The notes under the pieces: generated by a model
Databases searched by the model: none
Seen by the model: only the letters and a program-made list of their open reading frames with translations
What the model was told of the DNA's origin: nothing
Shown here: one piece after another, positions 1 to 7,717 of the stretch
Position numbering within the stretch: position 1 is the stretch's first letter
How the letters are laid out: the number at the start of each line of letters is the position of its first letter
Made by a program: the position numbers and the translations under genes
Assembly: GCA_965977975.1 (NCBI GenBank)
Contig: CBHCZH010000104.1
Span: 1-12,257 of the forward strand
DNA length: 12,257 bases
Direction of reading: 5' to 3'
Source of the DNA: Croceibacterium_A sp965977975
GTDB lineage: Bacteria > Pseudomonadota > Alphaproteobacteria > Sphingomonadales > Sphingomonadaceae

Positions 1-894
1 GCCAGCGCCGCGATAGCCGCTGCCCTCGCGCTGAGCTCCACGCCGCTGCTCGCGCAGGTTGCTCCGGCTCCGACCACGGTCGAGCCGGCACCCGTGCTGG
101 TGATCCCCGAAACTCCCGCGCCGCCGCCGGCGCAGCCAACTATCGTGTTGCCGACCGAGCTGCCGGAAACCGCGCCTCCGCCGGTCGCGGCGACGGCCCC
201 AGAACCGGCGCCGCGCGCGGCCGTGACGACCACCCGGTCCGAGCGCCCCGCTCCGCGCGCCGACGCTCCAGCCCCGACCCCTGCCAACGCTGCAGAGCCC
301 GATCCCGAACCGGTGGTCGAAGAGGATCTCGCGCCGATAGCGGTCGAGCCGGTCGTCGAGACGACCGCGCCGGTCGCGACGAGCGAACCTCCCGCAGCGT
401 CTGCCTCGCCCTCCGACAACGAAACCCAGTTCTGGGTCGCGATGATGGCGGGGCTGGTCGCCATCGCGTTCGCGATTTGGGGCTTCGTTGCCATTGGCCG
501 CCGCAAGTCGGTCGACCGCAAGGCTGCTCTGGTTATCGAGCGTCCGATCGTGCATCCGGGCGAACCGGTCGCAGCCGAGCCGGCTCCAGCGCCATCGGTT
601 TCGCCCTTGCGTGCCGCCGCGCCGGCGCCAAGCATGGCCCACACCGGTGCTTCGGTCCCGTTGCCGAGTAGGATGCCCGCGAGCTTCGAGGAGCGTGATG
701 CGCTGATCAAGCGGATGATCGCTGCCAAGCCCGACCGGGCCAATCCGTTCACCTCGCCCATCCAGCGTCGCAAGCGGGCCAAGCTGATCCTTCAATCGCT
801 CGAACGCGATTTCGGCGACGCCGAGCCGTGGATCGACCTCAGCCAGTACCCGCAGAACTGGCCCGAGTTGGCCCGCCGGAAGCAAGCCGCCTGA
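1..894 (+). CDS. Pro/Ala-rich single-span membrane protein of unknown function (5' end outside window)
   Basis: The frame is open from base 1 to the TGA at 892-894, so the gene begins upstream of the window. The first visible residues (about 1-20) are the tail of a hydrophobic signal peptide with a likely cleavage site after LLA, before QVAPAP. Next comes a long low-complexity Pro/Ala/Glu/Val region (about 20-140), then one hydrophobic segment (about 144-166) ending in GRRKSVDRK. The positive-inside rule puts the Pro-rich part in the periplasm and the last ~130 residues in the cytoplasm. That tail has a second Pro/Ala stretch and then a folded-looking, charged end (ERDALIKRMIAAKP, then ANPFTSPIQRRKRAKLILQS). 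I recognise no named family; similar architectures occur as hypothetical proteins in sphingomonads. An internal ATG at 94 opens the same frame but would lose the signal peptide, so I reject it as the start. A hairpin terminator follows. Confidence 0.8.
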   Translation, partial: ASAAIAAALALSSTPLLAQVAPAPTTVEPAPVLVIPETPAPPPAQPTIVLPTELPETAPPPVAATAPEPAPRAAVTTTRSERPAPRADAPAPTPANAAEPDPEPVVEEDLAPIAVEPVVETTAPVATSEPPAASASPSDNETQFWVAMMAGLVAIAFAIWGFVAIGRRKSVDRKAALVIERPIVHPGEPVAAEPAPAPSVSPLRAAAPAPSMAHTGASVPLPSRMPASFEERDALIKRMIAAKPDRANPFTSPIQRRKRAKLILQSLERDFGDAEPWIDLSQYPQNWPELARRKQAA

Positions 895-917
895 TCCAGT
901 CCCCGGGCGGCATACGA

Positions 918-953
918 GGGGCGGCCCTTCTCCCTCCCGGGGGCCGCCCCTTT
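918..953 (+). terminator. Rho-independent terminator after the Pro/Ala-rich protein gene
   Basis: A perfect 10-bp inverted repeat, GGGGCGGCCC (918-927) and GGGCCGCCCC (941-950), encloses a 13-nt loop and is followed by TTT. It lies 23 bp after the stop codon and well before the next start at 1019, so it separates the two genes into different transcripts. The T tract is short, which is usual for a high-GC genome. Confidence 0.75.
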
Positions 954-1018
954 CGCGCGCCCCGTTTGTTAACCAAGTTCGCGTAGCCTGCTGAAAACGT
1001 TGCAGGGAAGGGGTACCA

Positions 1019-1519
1019 ATGACTTTCGGACGGAAGGGGCTTGGCCCCGGCGATCCGGCACGAGGCGGGCTCGATGCGCTGCGGAACACCGGGCCGCACG
1101 CTGCGGATGACGAGATCACGCGCAAGCGCGAAGCTTTCATCGCGGCTGAGCGGGCGCGCCAGGCCGAGCAAGCCGGCGGAATCAGCGAGTTCGCTTCAAC
1201 CTATTCGCCGCCCCGGCCCGAACGCAGCCTGCTCATGGCCTACCTGCTGTGGTTCATCCTCGGCCAGGTCTCGGCCCATCGGTTCTACCTGGGGGCCTAC
1301 CGTTCGGCCGTCATGCAGGTCGGCTTGTTCTTCTTTTGGGTGGCGCTGGCGATCACCGCGCCGCAAGCCAGCTACAACACGCTCGGTCCGCTGCTGGCCG
1401 TGCTCGTGATCGGGTGGGCCCTGTGGATCCTCGGCGACGTGTTCCTGATCCGCGGCCTGCACCGCAAGCTCTGCCGCCGGCCCGGCGAAGCGGCGGCCGC
1501 AGCCGCCGCCTTCGCTTAG
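1019..1519 (+). CDS. TM2 domain-containing membrane protein
   Basis: This encodes 166 residues. The ATG at 1019 is preceded by a purine-rich ribosome-binding site (GGGAAGGGG, about 5-13 bases upstream). Residues 1-68 are polar and charged, probably cytoplasmic. Residues 69-150 match the TM2 domain family: hydrophobic segment LLMAYLLWFILG, then the connecting motif HRFYLGAYRSAVMQ, a second segment GLFFFWVALAI, and a third stretch near 122-145 ending in the family-typical acidic position (LWILGDVFLI). The C-terminus is a short Ala run. TM2 proteins are widespread small inner-membrane proteins with no established biochemical role in bacteria. The gene is probably monocistronic: a terminator lies upstream and an oppositely oriented gene starts its 3' end 7 bp downstream. 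Confidence 0.88.
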   Translation: MTFGRKGLGPGDPARGGLDALRNTGPHAADDEITRKREAFIAAERARQAEQAGGISEFASTYSPPRPERSLLMAYLLWFILGQVSAHRFYLGAYRSAVMQVGLFFFWVALAITAPQASYNTLGPLLAVLVIGWALWILGDVFLIRGLHRKLCRRPGEAAAAAAAFA

Positions 1520-1526
1520 GGTTCCA

Positions 1527-3032
1527 TCAGCTCGAAGCGCGCCGCACGCACTGCCAGCTGGCCGGATCGTTCGCGTCGCCGCTGCCGCGGTACCTGGCGA
1601 CGTTCGGCCAGGCGCAATGCGGGCGGCTGAGCGAGCCGTTTGCTTTGGTGCCGATCAGGATTTCGGGCGCCCGGCCGGTATCGTCCCACGCCTCGAGCGC
1701 ATCGAGCACGCGCACCTGATCGGCACCCGGTCCGCCCGCGCAGTGGCCGACGCCCGGGTAGAGGAAATAGCGCATCTGGCTCGACGCAGCCGGTGCGCGC
1801 GCCAGCACTGCGCGGATGTAGTCGTTGGTTGCGACCGGGCTCGGCCCCGGATCGCTCTCGCCGTGCCACAGCAGCAGCTTGCCGCCGCTGCGGAAGAACG
1901 GCGCAAGGTTCGGGTCGTTGGCCTCGTACATCTCTGCGAATTCGCTGCGCCGCACGGTCTGCACGTCGGCCAGCGTCATGCCGGGCAGGTCCACCGGGCG
2001 GCTGCCGAAGATCAGCGGCCAGAGCCCGCCGAGGCCGCCGCCGTTGGTCGGGTCCGGGGCGCCACTGGTGCCGACGAACATCGCCCAGCCGGCCTCGCCG
2101 CCGCGGCTCATGGGCAGCATCGCCCATTCGCCGTCGGGCGCGCGCACGCCTTCGTAGGCGGTGCGCAGCGCCGTGACTTGGGGTGCGCCGAGGCAGGTGG
2201 CGGTTTTTGCGCCCGTGCACTGGATCTCGGCCGGGTCCCACCGGCACTGGCGCGGATCGTTGATCAGGCCGTCCTTGAGCCCATCGTCCGCGTCGCAAGC
2301 ATTGAGCGCGGCGGTCTGCGCGAGCTGCAGGTCGGCGGCGGTAAAGCTCGCGCCGGGCCTGGCGAACGCCTGCCCCCGCAACACCGCGCTGGTCTGCGTC
2401 TGGAGCGTGTAGACCGGCGCGCCGGCGCTGATCAGGTCGTAGTCGTCCGGAAAGCGCTGCGCTTCCATCAACCCCATGCGTCCGCCGGTCGAGCAGCCCT
2501 GGTAGTAAGCGCGGCGATGCGGCTGGGCGTAATAGGCGGCCACGAGCTTCTTGCCCGCCGCGGTCATCTCGTGGATCGCGCGGTAGCTGAAGTCCTTGGC
2601 CTTCTCCGGATTGGCCGCCCAGGAATTGTCCCACACGTTGCCGATCGGATGGCCGCCGTCGGTTTGCAGCGTTGCGTAGCCTTTGCGCAGGCCCTCGCTG
2701 GCGGTCTGAAGCGCGATGTTGCCGATCCAGCCGCCGCCGCCGAAGCCGAGCACTTTGCCATTCCAGCTCGCCGGCAAGCGATAGACCACGCCGATGTTCG
2801 AGCCGCTGACCGGCGAAAGCGTCGCGGTGACTTCGCAGAAGCCCGGCAGGCCGTTCGCTTCCGCGACCCATTTGCCGCTCGCGGTCGTGGCGCCGAGCAT
2901 CGCCGGCGTCACCGCCGTGCAGCGATCGGCGCCGGCGAGGGCGGGGAAGCTGGCGGCGCTCGGACCGTCGCCCACCTGCGAAGTACAGCCGGCGACCACC
3001 AAGGCCAGTGCAGTCGAAGCCAACAGTCTCAT
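1527..3032 (-). CDS. Tannase/feruloyl esterase family alpha/beta hydrolase, lipoprotein
   Basis: This encodes 501 residues from the ATG at 3032-3030. The start is chosen because it gives a lipoprotein signal directly (MRLLASTALALVVAGC, lipobox LVVAGC, lipidated Cys16) and a purine-rich stretch (GGAAAGGG) lies just upstream. The frame stays open to 3314, but that extension has no export signal. The family hallmark is the CS-D-HC set: nucleophile in QGCSTGGR (C180-S181), acid in LLLWHGESD (D394), base in GVGHC (H430-C431). The two cysteines normally form a disulfide next to the active site. CDADDGLKDGLINDP (246-260) matches the family's structural calcium-binding segment. Known members hydrolyse galloyl, feruloyl or related ester bonds, and MHETase belongs to the same family. 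The substrate here cannot be read from the sequence. The protein probably acts on the periplasmic face of a membrane. Length is normal and no key residue is missing. It converges on the TM2 gene with a 7-bp gap. Confidence 0.93.
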   Translation of the reverse strand: MRLLASTALALVVAGCTSQVGDGPSAASFPALAGADRCTAVTPAMLGATTASGKWVAEANGLPGFCEVTATLSPVSGSNIGVVYRLPASWNGKVLGFGGGGWIGNIALQTASEGLRKGYATLQTDGGHPIGNVWDNSWAANPEKAKDFSYRAIHEMTAAGKKLVAAYYAQPHRRAYYQGCSTGGRMGLMEAQRFPDDYDLISAGAPVYTLQTQTSAVLRGQAFARPGASFTAADLQLAQTAALNACDADDGLKDGLINDPRQCRWDPAEIQCTGAKTATCLGAPQVTALRTAYEGVRAPDGEWAMLPMSRGGEAGWAMFVGTSGAPDPTNGGGLGGLWPLIFGSRPVDLPGMTLADVQTVRRSEFAEMYEANDPNLAPFFRSGGKLLLWHGESDPGPSPVATNDYIRAVLARAPAASSQMRYFLYPGVGHCAGGPGADQVRVLDALEAWDDTGRAPEILIGTKANGSLSRPHCAWPNVARYRGSGDANDPASWQCVRRASS

Positions 3033-3111
3033 GAACGACCCTTTCCGTTCCATTCGCTCGGGCATGGAATTCCCGGTGAACTTGGTCTCGCGCTCGGTCC
3101 TCCCGGTCAGT

Positions 3112-3210
3112 CTATGCGACAGGAGCCGGTTTCGCCTGAATCTGCACTTCGGTAAGCCGTGCGTGCGCATGTCGAACCAACGGCACGCCCGGATAGTCGA
3201 GAAGGGCCAT
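3112..3210 (-). CDS. Possible 32-residue small ORF upstream of the esterase gene
   Basis: An ATG at 3210-3208 is preceded on the minus strand by AAGGGGAGAGCGAGGAC, a good ribosome-binding site that no other frame explains. The 32 codons read MALLDYPGVPLV and end in KPAPVA, then TAG. It lies 79 bp upstream of the esterase start on the same strand, so it could be a short leader peptide, the worn remnant of a gene, or chance. There is no signal peptide or membrane segment and I do not recognise it. Only the ribosome-binding site supports it. Confidence 0.25.
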   Translation of the reverse strand: MALLDYPGVPLVRHAHARLTEVQIQAKPAPVA

Positions 3211-3467
3211 GTCCTCGCTCTCCCCTTGATATTTCGTTTTCGCGTAAACTGCCACACGGCAACGCGTGCGCAAGCGGGGAAAGCGTCGAAAATTGTCGCG
3301 CCGGATCTCGGCAAGCGACCTCCTCAGCAACACTTGCCGCTTTTCAAATCCTGGTCGTCGGCTTGGAAGAGGAACGGGGCCGGCGCGGTTGGCTCCCGCC
3401 CACACCGCGGTGGTCTTCCTGACGGCCGCCAAAATCGGCTGGCGACCAATTGCAAGCATTTGCCGTC

Positions 3468-3496
3468 TTGTCCCACTGGCCGGCAACGCGTCTAAA
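3468..3496 (+). promoter_or_regulatory. Weak sigma-70-like promoter candidate upstream of the RTX gene
   Basis: TTGTCC (3468-3473) and TCTAAA (3491-3496) are separated by 17 bases, and each matches its consensus at four of six positions. If used, it would give the RTX message an untranslated leader of about 240 bases. Such matches arise by chance, so this is only a candidate. Confidence 0.2.
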
Positions 3497-3509
3497 AGGA
3501 GCGCGGACA

Positions 3510-3553
3510 ATCACTATAGCAACGGTGATCGCCAACATTACAGTATATTACAG
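3510..3553. promoter_or_regulatory. Short inverted and direct repeats upstream of the RTX gene
   Basis: ATCAC (3510-3514) and GTGAT (3525-3529) form an inverted repeat with a 10-base spacer. Just downstream, ATTACAG occurs twice (3537-3543 and 3547-3553), spaced exactly 10 bases, about one helical turn. The patch is clearly richer in A/T than its surroundings. It could bind a regulator of the RTX gene 190-230 bases downstream, but I cannot match it to a known regulator. Confidence 0.25.
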
Positions 3554-3740
3554 TTGCGCGCGGCAAATCACCCGGATAGCGTCAGGGCCGCATACCGAAT
3601 GGAAGTTCGGTTCGCGTTAGGGAGTTTCGGGGGGTTTCCAAGGCTTGCACTGATCTGAGCGTGTCGCGCCCGGATGTTGTGTCGCGTGTGGTTCCTGAGC
3701 CGAAAATCCGCTGTGCAATGCGTATGGCTGGGGGGAATTC

Positions 3741-6700
3741 ATGACCACGCTTAGTTCGACTGCAATCGAATCTGCGGCTTCGACCGAAGGCTCGGATATT
3801 CTCACCGGCACGTCGGGCGACGATGTCATCGACGGTCTTGGCGGCGACGATACCATCGAAGGCCTCGAAGGTAATGACACGCTGAGCGGCGGCGCCGATT
3901 ACGACATAGTTGCAGGCGGAGCCGGCGCTGACATCGTCGACGGCGGCACTGGCAATGACGTGTTGTACAGCGCCGACATCTCCCCGCCGTTTAGCTATCC
4001 TTATTTCGGCAATCCCTACACGCCGCCATTGCTCGATACCGGCAGCGAGGTGGACACTGTCACGGGCGGCGCCGGGGACGACACGCTGCTCGTCGGTTAC
4101 GGCGACAATGCCGACGGTGGAGAGGGTCTCGACCAGCTGCTCATCAGTTTTCAAGGGGCGACCAGCGGGGTCGCATTCGATGCGAGCCTCGGCACCCAGG
4201 TGATCGGCGGCGGCACGATCAGCGGGATCGAGGGCGTCAACTGGGTCGAAGGCAGCAACTACGACGATACCGTCAACCTCAACGGGTCCTACGGCTATTC
4301 GTCCAACGTCGCTTTCGGAATGGCCGGCAACGACACGCTGATTGGCGGTTTCTACACGAGCCTGCTCGACGGCGGCGACGGCAACGACGTCCTCGATGGT
4401 ACTGGAAGCCTCTACTATCTTCAGAGGGCCGACGGCGGCGCGGGCGACGACATCATCTACACCAACACGAGCCTGAATATGGTCGCGGATGGCGGTGACG
4501 GCAACGACACCATCTATTCGGCCAGCGAAACTCATGGCGGCAACGGCAACGACACGATCGTCCTGAGCTTCAGCTACTTCGGAACTCAGGCCACCGGAGA
4601 CGCCGGCGATGACGTCATCCAAGGCGGTGGCGGTGACGAGGCGCTTGACGGCGGCACCGGAGCCGACGTGCTTAGCGGAGGCGGCGGCAACGATCGCTTC
4701 CGGTACAACGTCGGCGACGGTGACGACCGGATCACCGACATCGCCGCGGGTGATGTGGTCGAAATCCACGGCTATGTCGCCGTGCAGTCGGTAACTCAAG
4801 TTGGCGGTGACGTGGCCGTCGTGTTTGCCGAGGGAGACCGGATCACCTTTTCGAACACCGACATCGCCACGGTCGAAGATGCGCTTTTACTGGTCGACGC
4901 GCCGCCGCCGGAGGGGACCGAAGGTGACGACACGCTGGCCGGCCAGAACGGGAACGACATCATCGACGGATTGGGCGGCAATGACACCATCGCAGGCCGC
5001 GGCGGCGACGATGTGCTGGCCGGCAGAGCCGGCGCCGACACCCTCGATGGCGGCAACGGTAATGATGCGTTGCACAGCGCCGATGTCTCGCCGCCGTTCA
5101 ATCCCGGCACGCCGCCCCTTCTCGATACCGGATCGGAGGTCGACACGCTGATCGGCGGAGCCGGCGACGATCGCTTGTTTGCCGGTTATGGCGACAATGT
5201 CGACGGTGGCGGAAATGCTTGGACCGGGGACTATCTTTACATCAGTTTTCAAGGTGCATCGGAAGGAATCGCCGTCGATTTCCGTCTTGAGAGCCAAGTG
5301 ATCGGCGGCGGTACGATCAGCGGCATCGAGAGCGTCAGCTGGGTCGAGGGCAGCAATTTCGACGATTACATCAACGTCCAATCATTTGCTGGATACGGCT
5401 ACTCCGACTCCACCACCGTTTTCGGCATGGGCGGCAACGACACGCTGATCGCCGGCTACTACACCGGCACCCTCGACGGCGGCGACGGCAACGACGTGGT
5501 TGACGGTCGCGGCAGTCAGTATCTGCGGCTCGTCGAAGGCGGGGCCGGCGATGACACGCTTTACACCAACAGCAATACCTTCTCGGTTGCGAGCGGCGGG
5601 GACGGCAACGACACCATCTATTCGCACGGGGAAACTCATGGCGGGGCCGGCGACGACACGATCATCCTGACCCAGAGCTACTATCCCGGCCTGGTCTCCG
5701 GCGATGCCGGGGACGATTCCATCACCGGCACCGATGGCGGCGATTTCCTCGATGGCGGCGCTGGACTCGACCTGATCACCGGCGGTCGCGGAGCCGATAC
5801 ACTCGCAGGCGGCGCCGACGAGGATCGCTTCCTCTTCCGGCAGGGCGATGGAAATGATCAGATCACCGACTTCGCAGCCGGGGACGTCCTGGCAGTCAAT
5901 GGCTACTATGCGACTCAGTCGATTACCCAAGTCGGCAGCGACGTCGTCGTCGTATTCTCAGACCAGGATCAGGTCATATTCTCGAACACTGACGTCGCCA
6001 CGGTCGAGGGAGGGATCGAGTTTGCGCCGCCCACCGACGATGTGATCGTCGGCGGACCGGGCAATGACTACCTTCTGGGTTTCGGAGGCGATGATACCAT
6101 TTCCGGGGGCGGCGGATACGACACGCTTTCCGGCAATTCCGGAGCCGACACACTCGATGGCGGCGACGACAACGATATATTGTACAGCGCCGACATCTCG
6201 CCGCCGTTTGGCTTCCCTTATTACGGCAATCCCTACACGCCGCCGGTGCTCGATACCGGCAGCGAGGTGGACACTGTCACGGGCGGCGCCGGGGACGACA
6301 TGCTGCTCGTCGGTTACGGCGACAATGCCGACGGTGGAGAGGGTCTCGACCAGCTGCTCATCAGCTTTCAAGGAGCGGCCAGCGGGGTCGCATTCGATGC
6401 GAGCCTCGGCAGCCAAGTGATCGGGGGCGGCACGATCAGCGGGATCGAGGGCGTCAACTGGGTCGAGGGCAGCAACTACGACGACACCGTCAATCTCGAC
6501 GGGAGCTACGGCTTTTCGCTTAACGTCGCTTTCGGAATGGGCGGCAACGACACGCTGATCGGCGGCTACTACACGAGCGTGCTCGACGGCGGCGACGGCG
6601 ACGACGTGGTTGACGGCCGCGGCAGTCAGTATCTGCAGCTGGTCGAAGGCGGGGCCGGCGATGACACGCTATACACCAACCCCAATACCTTTTCGGTCGC

Positions 6701-7706
6701 GAGTGGCGGTGACGGCAACGACACCATCTATTCGGCCGGCCAGACTCATGGCGGCAACGGCAACGACACGATCGTCCTGAGCTTCAGCTACTACGGAACT
6801 CACGCCACAGGAGATGCCGGCGACGACGTCATCCTAGGCAGCGAAGGCGGTGAGACGCTGAACGGCGGCACGGGCGCCGATGTGCTCAGCGGCGGCGGCG
6901 GCAACGACACCTATGTCATCGACGACGCGAAGGATGAGGTGATCGAGTCGGCGGGCGGAGGAACCGACGGGGTCCTCACCTCCATCAACTACACGCTCGG
7001 CAAGAATATCGAGAACGCCCAGGCAACCGGTTCCGAGACAGTCAAGCTGGTCGGCAACTCGCTCGACAACACCCTGGATGGGAACGAGGCCTCCAACATT
7101 CTTATCGGCGCAGCCGGCAACGATATCCTCGATGGCCGAGAGGGCGCGGATACGATGAACGGCGGGGCGGGGAACGATACTTATGTCATCGACCATCTCG
7201 GCGACAAGATTGGTGAAGGCGCGAATGAGGGCACCGACCAGGTGCTGGCCCTGGTCAGCTACACGCTGGCATCCAAGGTGCAGGTCGAGACGATCACGGC
7301 AGGCTGGGGAGCGTCCGACCTGACGGGCAACGAGTACGCCCAAACGCTGCAGGGCAACTACTTCGACACCGTCCTAGCGGGTGGCGGGGGCAACGATACG
7401 CTGATCGGCGGGGGCGGGTCGGATACACTGAGAGGTGGAACTGGCGACGACGTGCTTATCGGCGGCTGGGGGAACGATCTCTTTGTTTTTGAAACGAAGC
7501 CCGGAAACGACATTATCCTGGATTTCGAAAGCGGCAGCGACAAGATCGACCTCCAGGCGTTCGGGATCACCATGAATCAGGTCAACGTGGTAACCGGTGC
7601 GGAAGCTACCCTCCTGTACGTGGATTCGAACAGCGATGGATCGTCGGATTTCACGATCACCTTGAGCGGGGTCGGCGTTCCAGATGTAGGCGATTACATT
7701 TTCTGA
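3741..7706 (+). CDS. Large RTX (hemolysin-type calcium-binding repeat) protein, probable type I secretion substrate
   Basis: This encodes 1321 residues from an ATG with a strong ribosome-binding site (GGGGGGAA, 5-12 bases upstream). There is no N-terminal signal peptide. The protein is almost entirely RTX nonapeptides (GGxGxDxUx) such as GGAGDDTLL and GGNGNDTIV, which fold into calcium-filled beta-rolls outside the cell. Three repeats of about 370 residues begin near residues 18, 396 and 766. Each holds a nonapeptide block, a Pro-rich linker (SADxSPPF, then DTGSEVDT), a segment ending in GGGTISGIEGVNWVEGS and further nonapeptides. Copies 1 and 2 also carry an ITDxAAGD module. Residues ~1055-1321 differ: two NDTYVID blocks, a last nonapeptide array (GGGGNDTLIGGGGSDTL), a DFESGSDKIDL module and a C-terminus ending DVGDYIF, as in type I substrates. 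I see no catalytic or adhesin domain, so its role (surface layer, adhesion, matrix) is unknown. No ABC exporter or membrane-fusion gene lies in the window. Confidence 0.92.
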   Translation: MTTLSSTAIESAASTEGSDILTGTSGDDVIDGLGGDDTIEGLEGNDTLSGGADYDIVAGGAGADIVDGGTGNDVLYSADISPPFSYPYFGNPYTPPLLDTGSEVDTVTGGAGDDTLLVGYGDNADGGEGLDQLLISFQGATSGVAFDASLGTQVIGGGTISGIEGVNWVEGSNYDDTVNLNGSYGYSSNVAFGMAGNDTLIGGFYTSLLDGGDGNDVLDGTGSLYYLQRADGGAGDDIIYTNTSLNMVADGGDGNDTIYSASETHGGNGNDTIVLSFSYFGTQATGDAGDDVIQGGGGDEALDGGTGADVLSGGGGNDRFRYNVGDGDDRITDIAAGDVVEIHGYVAVQSVTQVGGDVAVVFAEGDRITFSNTDIATVEDALLLVDAPPPEGTEGDDTLAGQNGNDIIDGLGGNDTIAGRGGDDVLAGRAGADTLDGGNGNDALHSADVSPPFNPGTPPLLDTGSEVDTLIGGAGDDRLFAGYGDNVDGGGNAWTGDYLYISFQGASEGIAVDFRLESQVIGGGTISGIESVSWVEGSNFDDYINVQSFAGYGYSDSTTVFGMGGNDTLIAGYYTGTLDGGDGNDVVDGRGSQYLRLVEGGAGDDTLYTNSNTFSVASGGDGNDTIYSHGETHGGAGDDTIILTQSYYPGLVSGDAGDDSITGTDGGDFLDGGAGLDLITGGRGADTLAGGADEDRFLFRQGDGNDQITDFAAGDVLAVNGYYATQSITQVGSDVVVVFSDQDQVIFSNTDVATVEGGIEFAPPTDDVIVGGPGNDYLLGFGGDDTISGGGGYDTLSGNSGADTLDGGDDNDILYSADISPPFGFPYYGNPYTPPVLDTGSEVDTVTGGAGDDMLLVGYGDNADGGEGLDQLLISFQGAASGVAFDASLGSQVIGGGTISGIEGVNWVEGSNYDDTVNLDGSYGFSLNVAFGMGGNDTLIGGYYTSVLDGGDGDDVVDGRGSQYLQLVEGGAGDDTLYTNPNTFSVASGGDGNDTIYSAGQTHGGNGNDTIVLSFSYYGTHATGDAGDDVILGSEGGETLNGGTGADVLSGGGGNDTYVIDDAKDEVIESAGGGTDGVLTSINYTLGKNIENAQATGSETVKLVGNSLDNTLDGNEASNILIGAAGNDILDGREGADTMNGGAGNDTYVIDHLGDKIGEGANEGTDQVLALVSYTLASKVQVETITAGWGASDLTGNEYAQTLQGNYFDTVLAGGGGNDTLIGGGGSDTLRGGTGDDVLIGGWGNDLFVFETKPGNDIILDFESGSDKIDLQAFGITMNQVNVVTGAEATLLYVDSNSDGSSDFTITLSGVGVPDVGDYIF
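3792..4925 (+). repeat. RTX internal repeat, copy 1
   Basis: This is the first of three in-frame units (residues 18-395). It starts with six nonapeptides, one more than copies 2 and 3, then SADISPPF at residue 77. The stretch 4030-4147 matches copy 3 (6247-6364) at 117 of 118 bases, while copy 2 is clearly diverged there. It ends in a Pro-rich hinge (DAPPPEG). Confidence 0.85.
4926..6035 (+). repeat. RTX internal repeat, copy 2
   Basis: This is the second unit (residues 396-765), starting with DDTLAGQNG, with SADVSPPF at residue 446, 369 residues after the copy 1 equivalent. It is the most diverged unit in its first half: the Pro-rich linker is shorter and GDNVDGGGNAWTGDY replaces GDNADGGEGLDQ. 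Its 5493-5624 stretch closely resembles copy 3 (6603-6734). It ends near EFAPPT. Confidence 0.85.
6036..6908 (+). repeat. RTX internal repeat, copy 3 (mosaic of copies 1 and 2)
   Basis: This is the third unit (residues 766-1056), with SADISPPF at residue 816, exactly 2217 bases after copy 1. Its first half and its tail follow copy 1 (GDNADGGEGLDQ; GNDTIVLSFSYYG), but the middle (VVDGRGSQYL, then NTFSVASGG) follows copy 2. It lacks the ITDxAAGD module that ends copies 1 and 2 and runs straight into the different C-terminal NDTYVID region. Confidence 0.85.
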
Positions 7707-7717
7707 TGAGGTTCGTT

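Larger units (their letters stand above)
3033..3740. other. 708-bp intergenic region between the esterase and RTX genes
   Basis: The two flanking genes are divergent, so promoters for both should lie here. I see no long gene: the open frames that cross it lack family resemblance or ribosome-binding sites. It holds a possible 32-codon ORF on the minus strand (3112-3210), a weak promoter-like pair for the RTX gene (3468-3496), and a more A/T-rich patch with short repeats (3510-3553). The rest shows nothing I can name. Confidence 0.6.

Noticed and set aside
1617..3155. 512-codon open frame on the plus strand across the esterase gene
   Set aside because: It is antisense to a gene with an intact catalytic set and lipobox. 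Its translation is Arg/Ala-rich with no family features, as expected for antisense frames in GC-rich DNA.
3033..3314. Extension of the esterase frame to an upstream ATG at 3314
   Set aside because: The added 94 residues would bury the lipoprotein signal, have no family counterpart and read like non-coding sequence.
3344..3538. 64-codon minus-strand frame starting with a hydrophobic run (MLAITVAIVIV)
   Set aside because: The hydrophobic start is tempting as a signal peptide, but no ribosome-binding site precedes it and the remainder is polar, Arg/Ser-rich sequence with no pattern.
3266..3658. 130-codon plus-strand frame upstream of the RTX gene
   Set aside because: It is Arg-rich with no recognisable domain and no ribosome-binding site, and it crosses the probable promoter region.
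3582..4799. 405-codon open frame on the minus strand over the start of the RTX gene, and similar antisense frames at 4887-5381, 5382-5930 and 5958-6416
   Set aside because: The Gly/Asp-rich repeats read backwards as Val/Ala/Asp runs without stops. The antisense frames recur with the repeats and have no ribosome-binding sites or family features.
3792..6908. Regular repeats considered as a CRISPR array or transposon duplication
   Set aside because: The repeats are in-frame protein-coding units within one RTX gene. There are no short identical repeats with unique spacers and no transposase.
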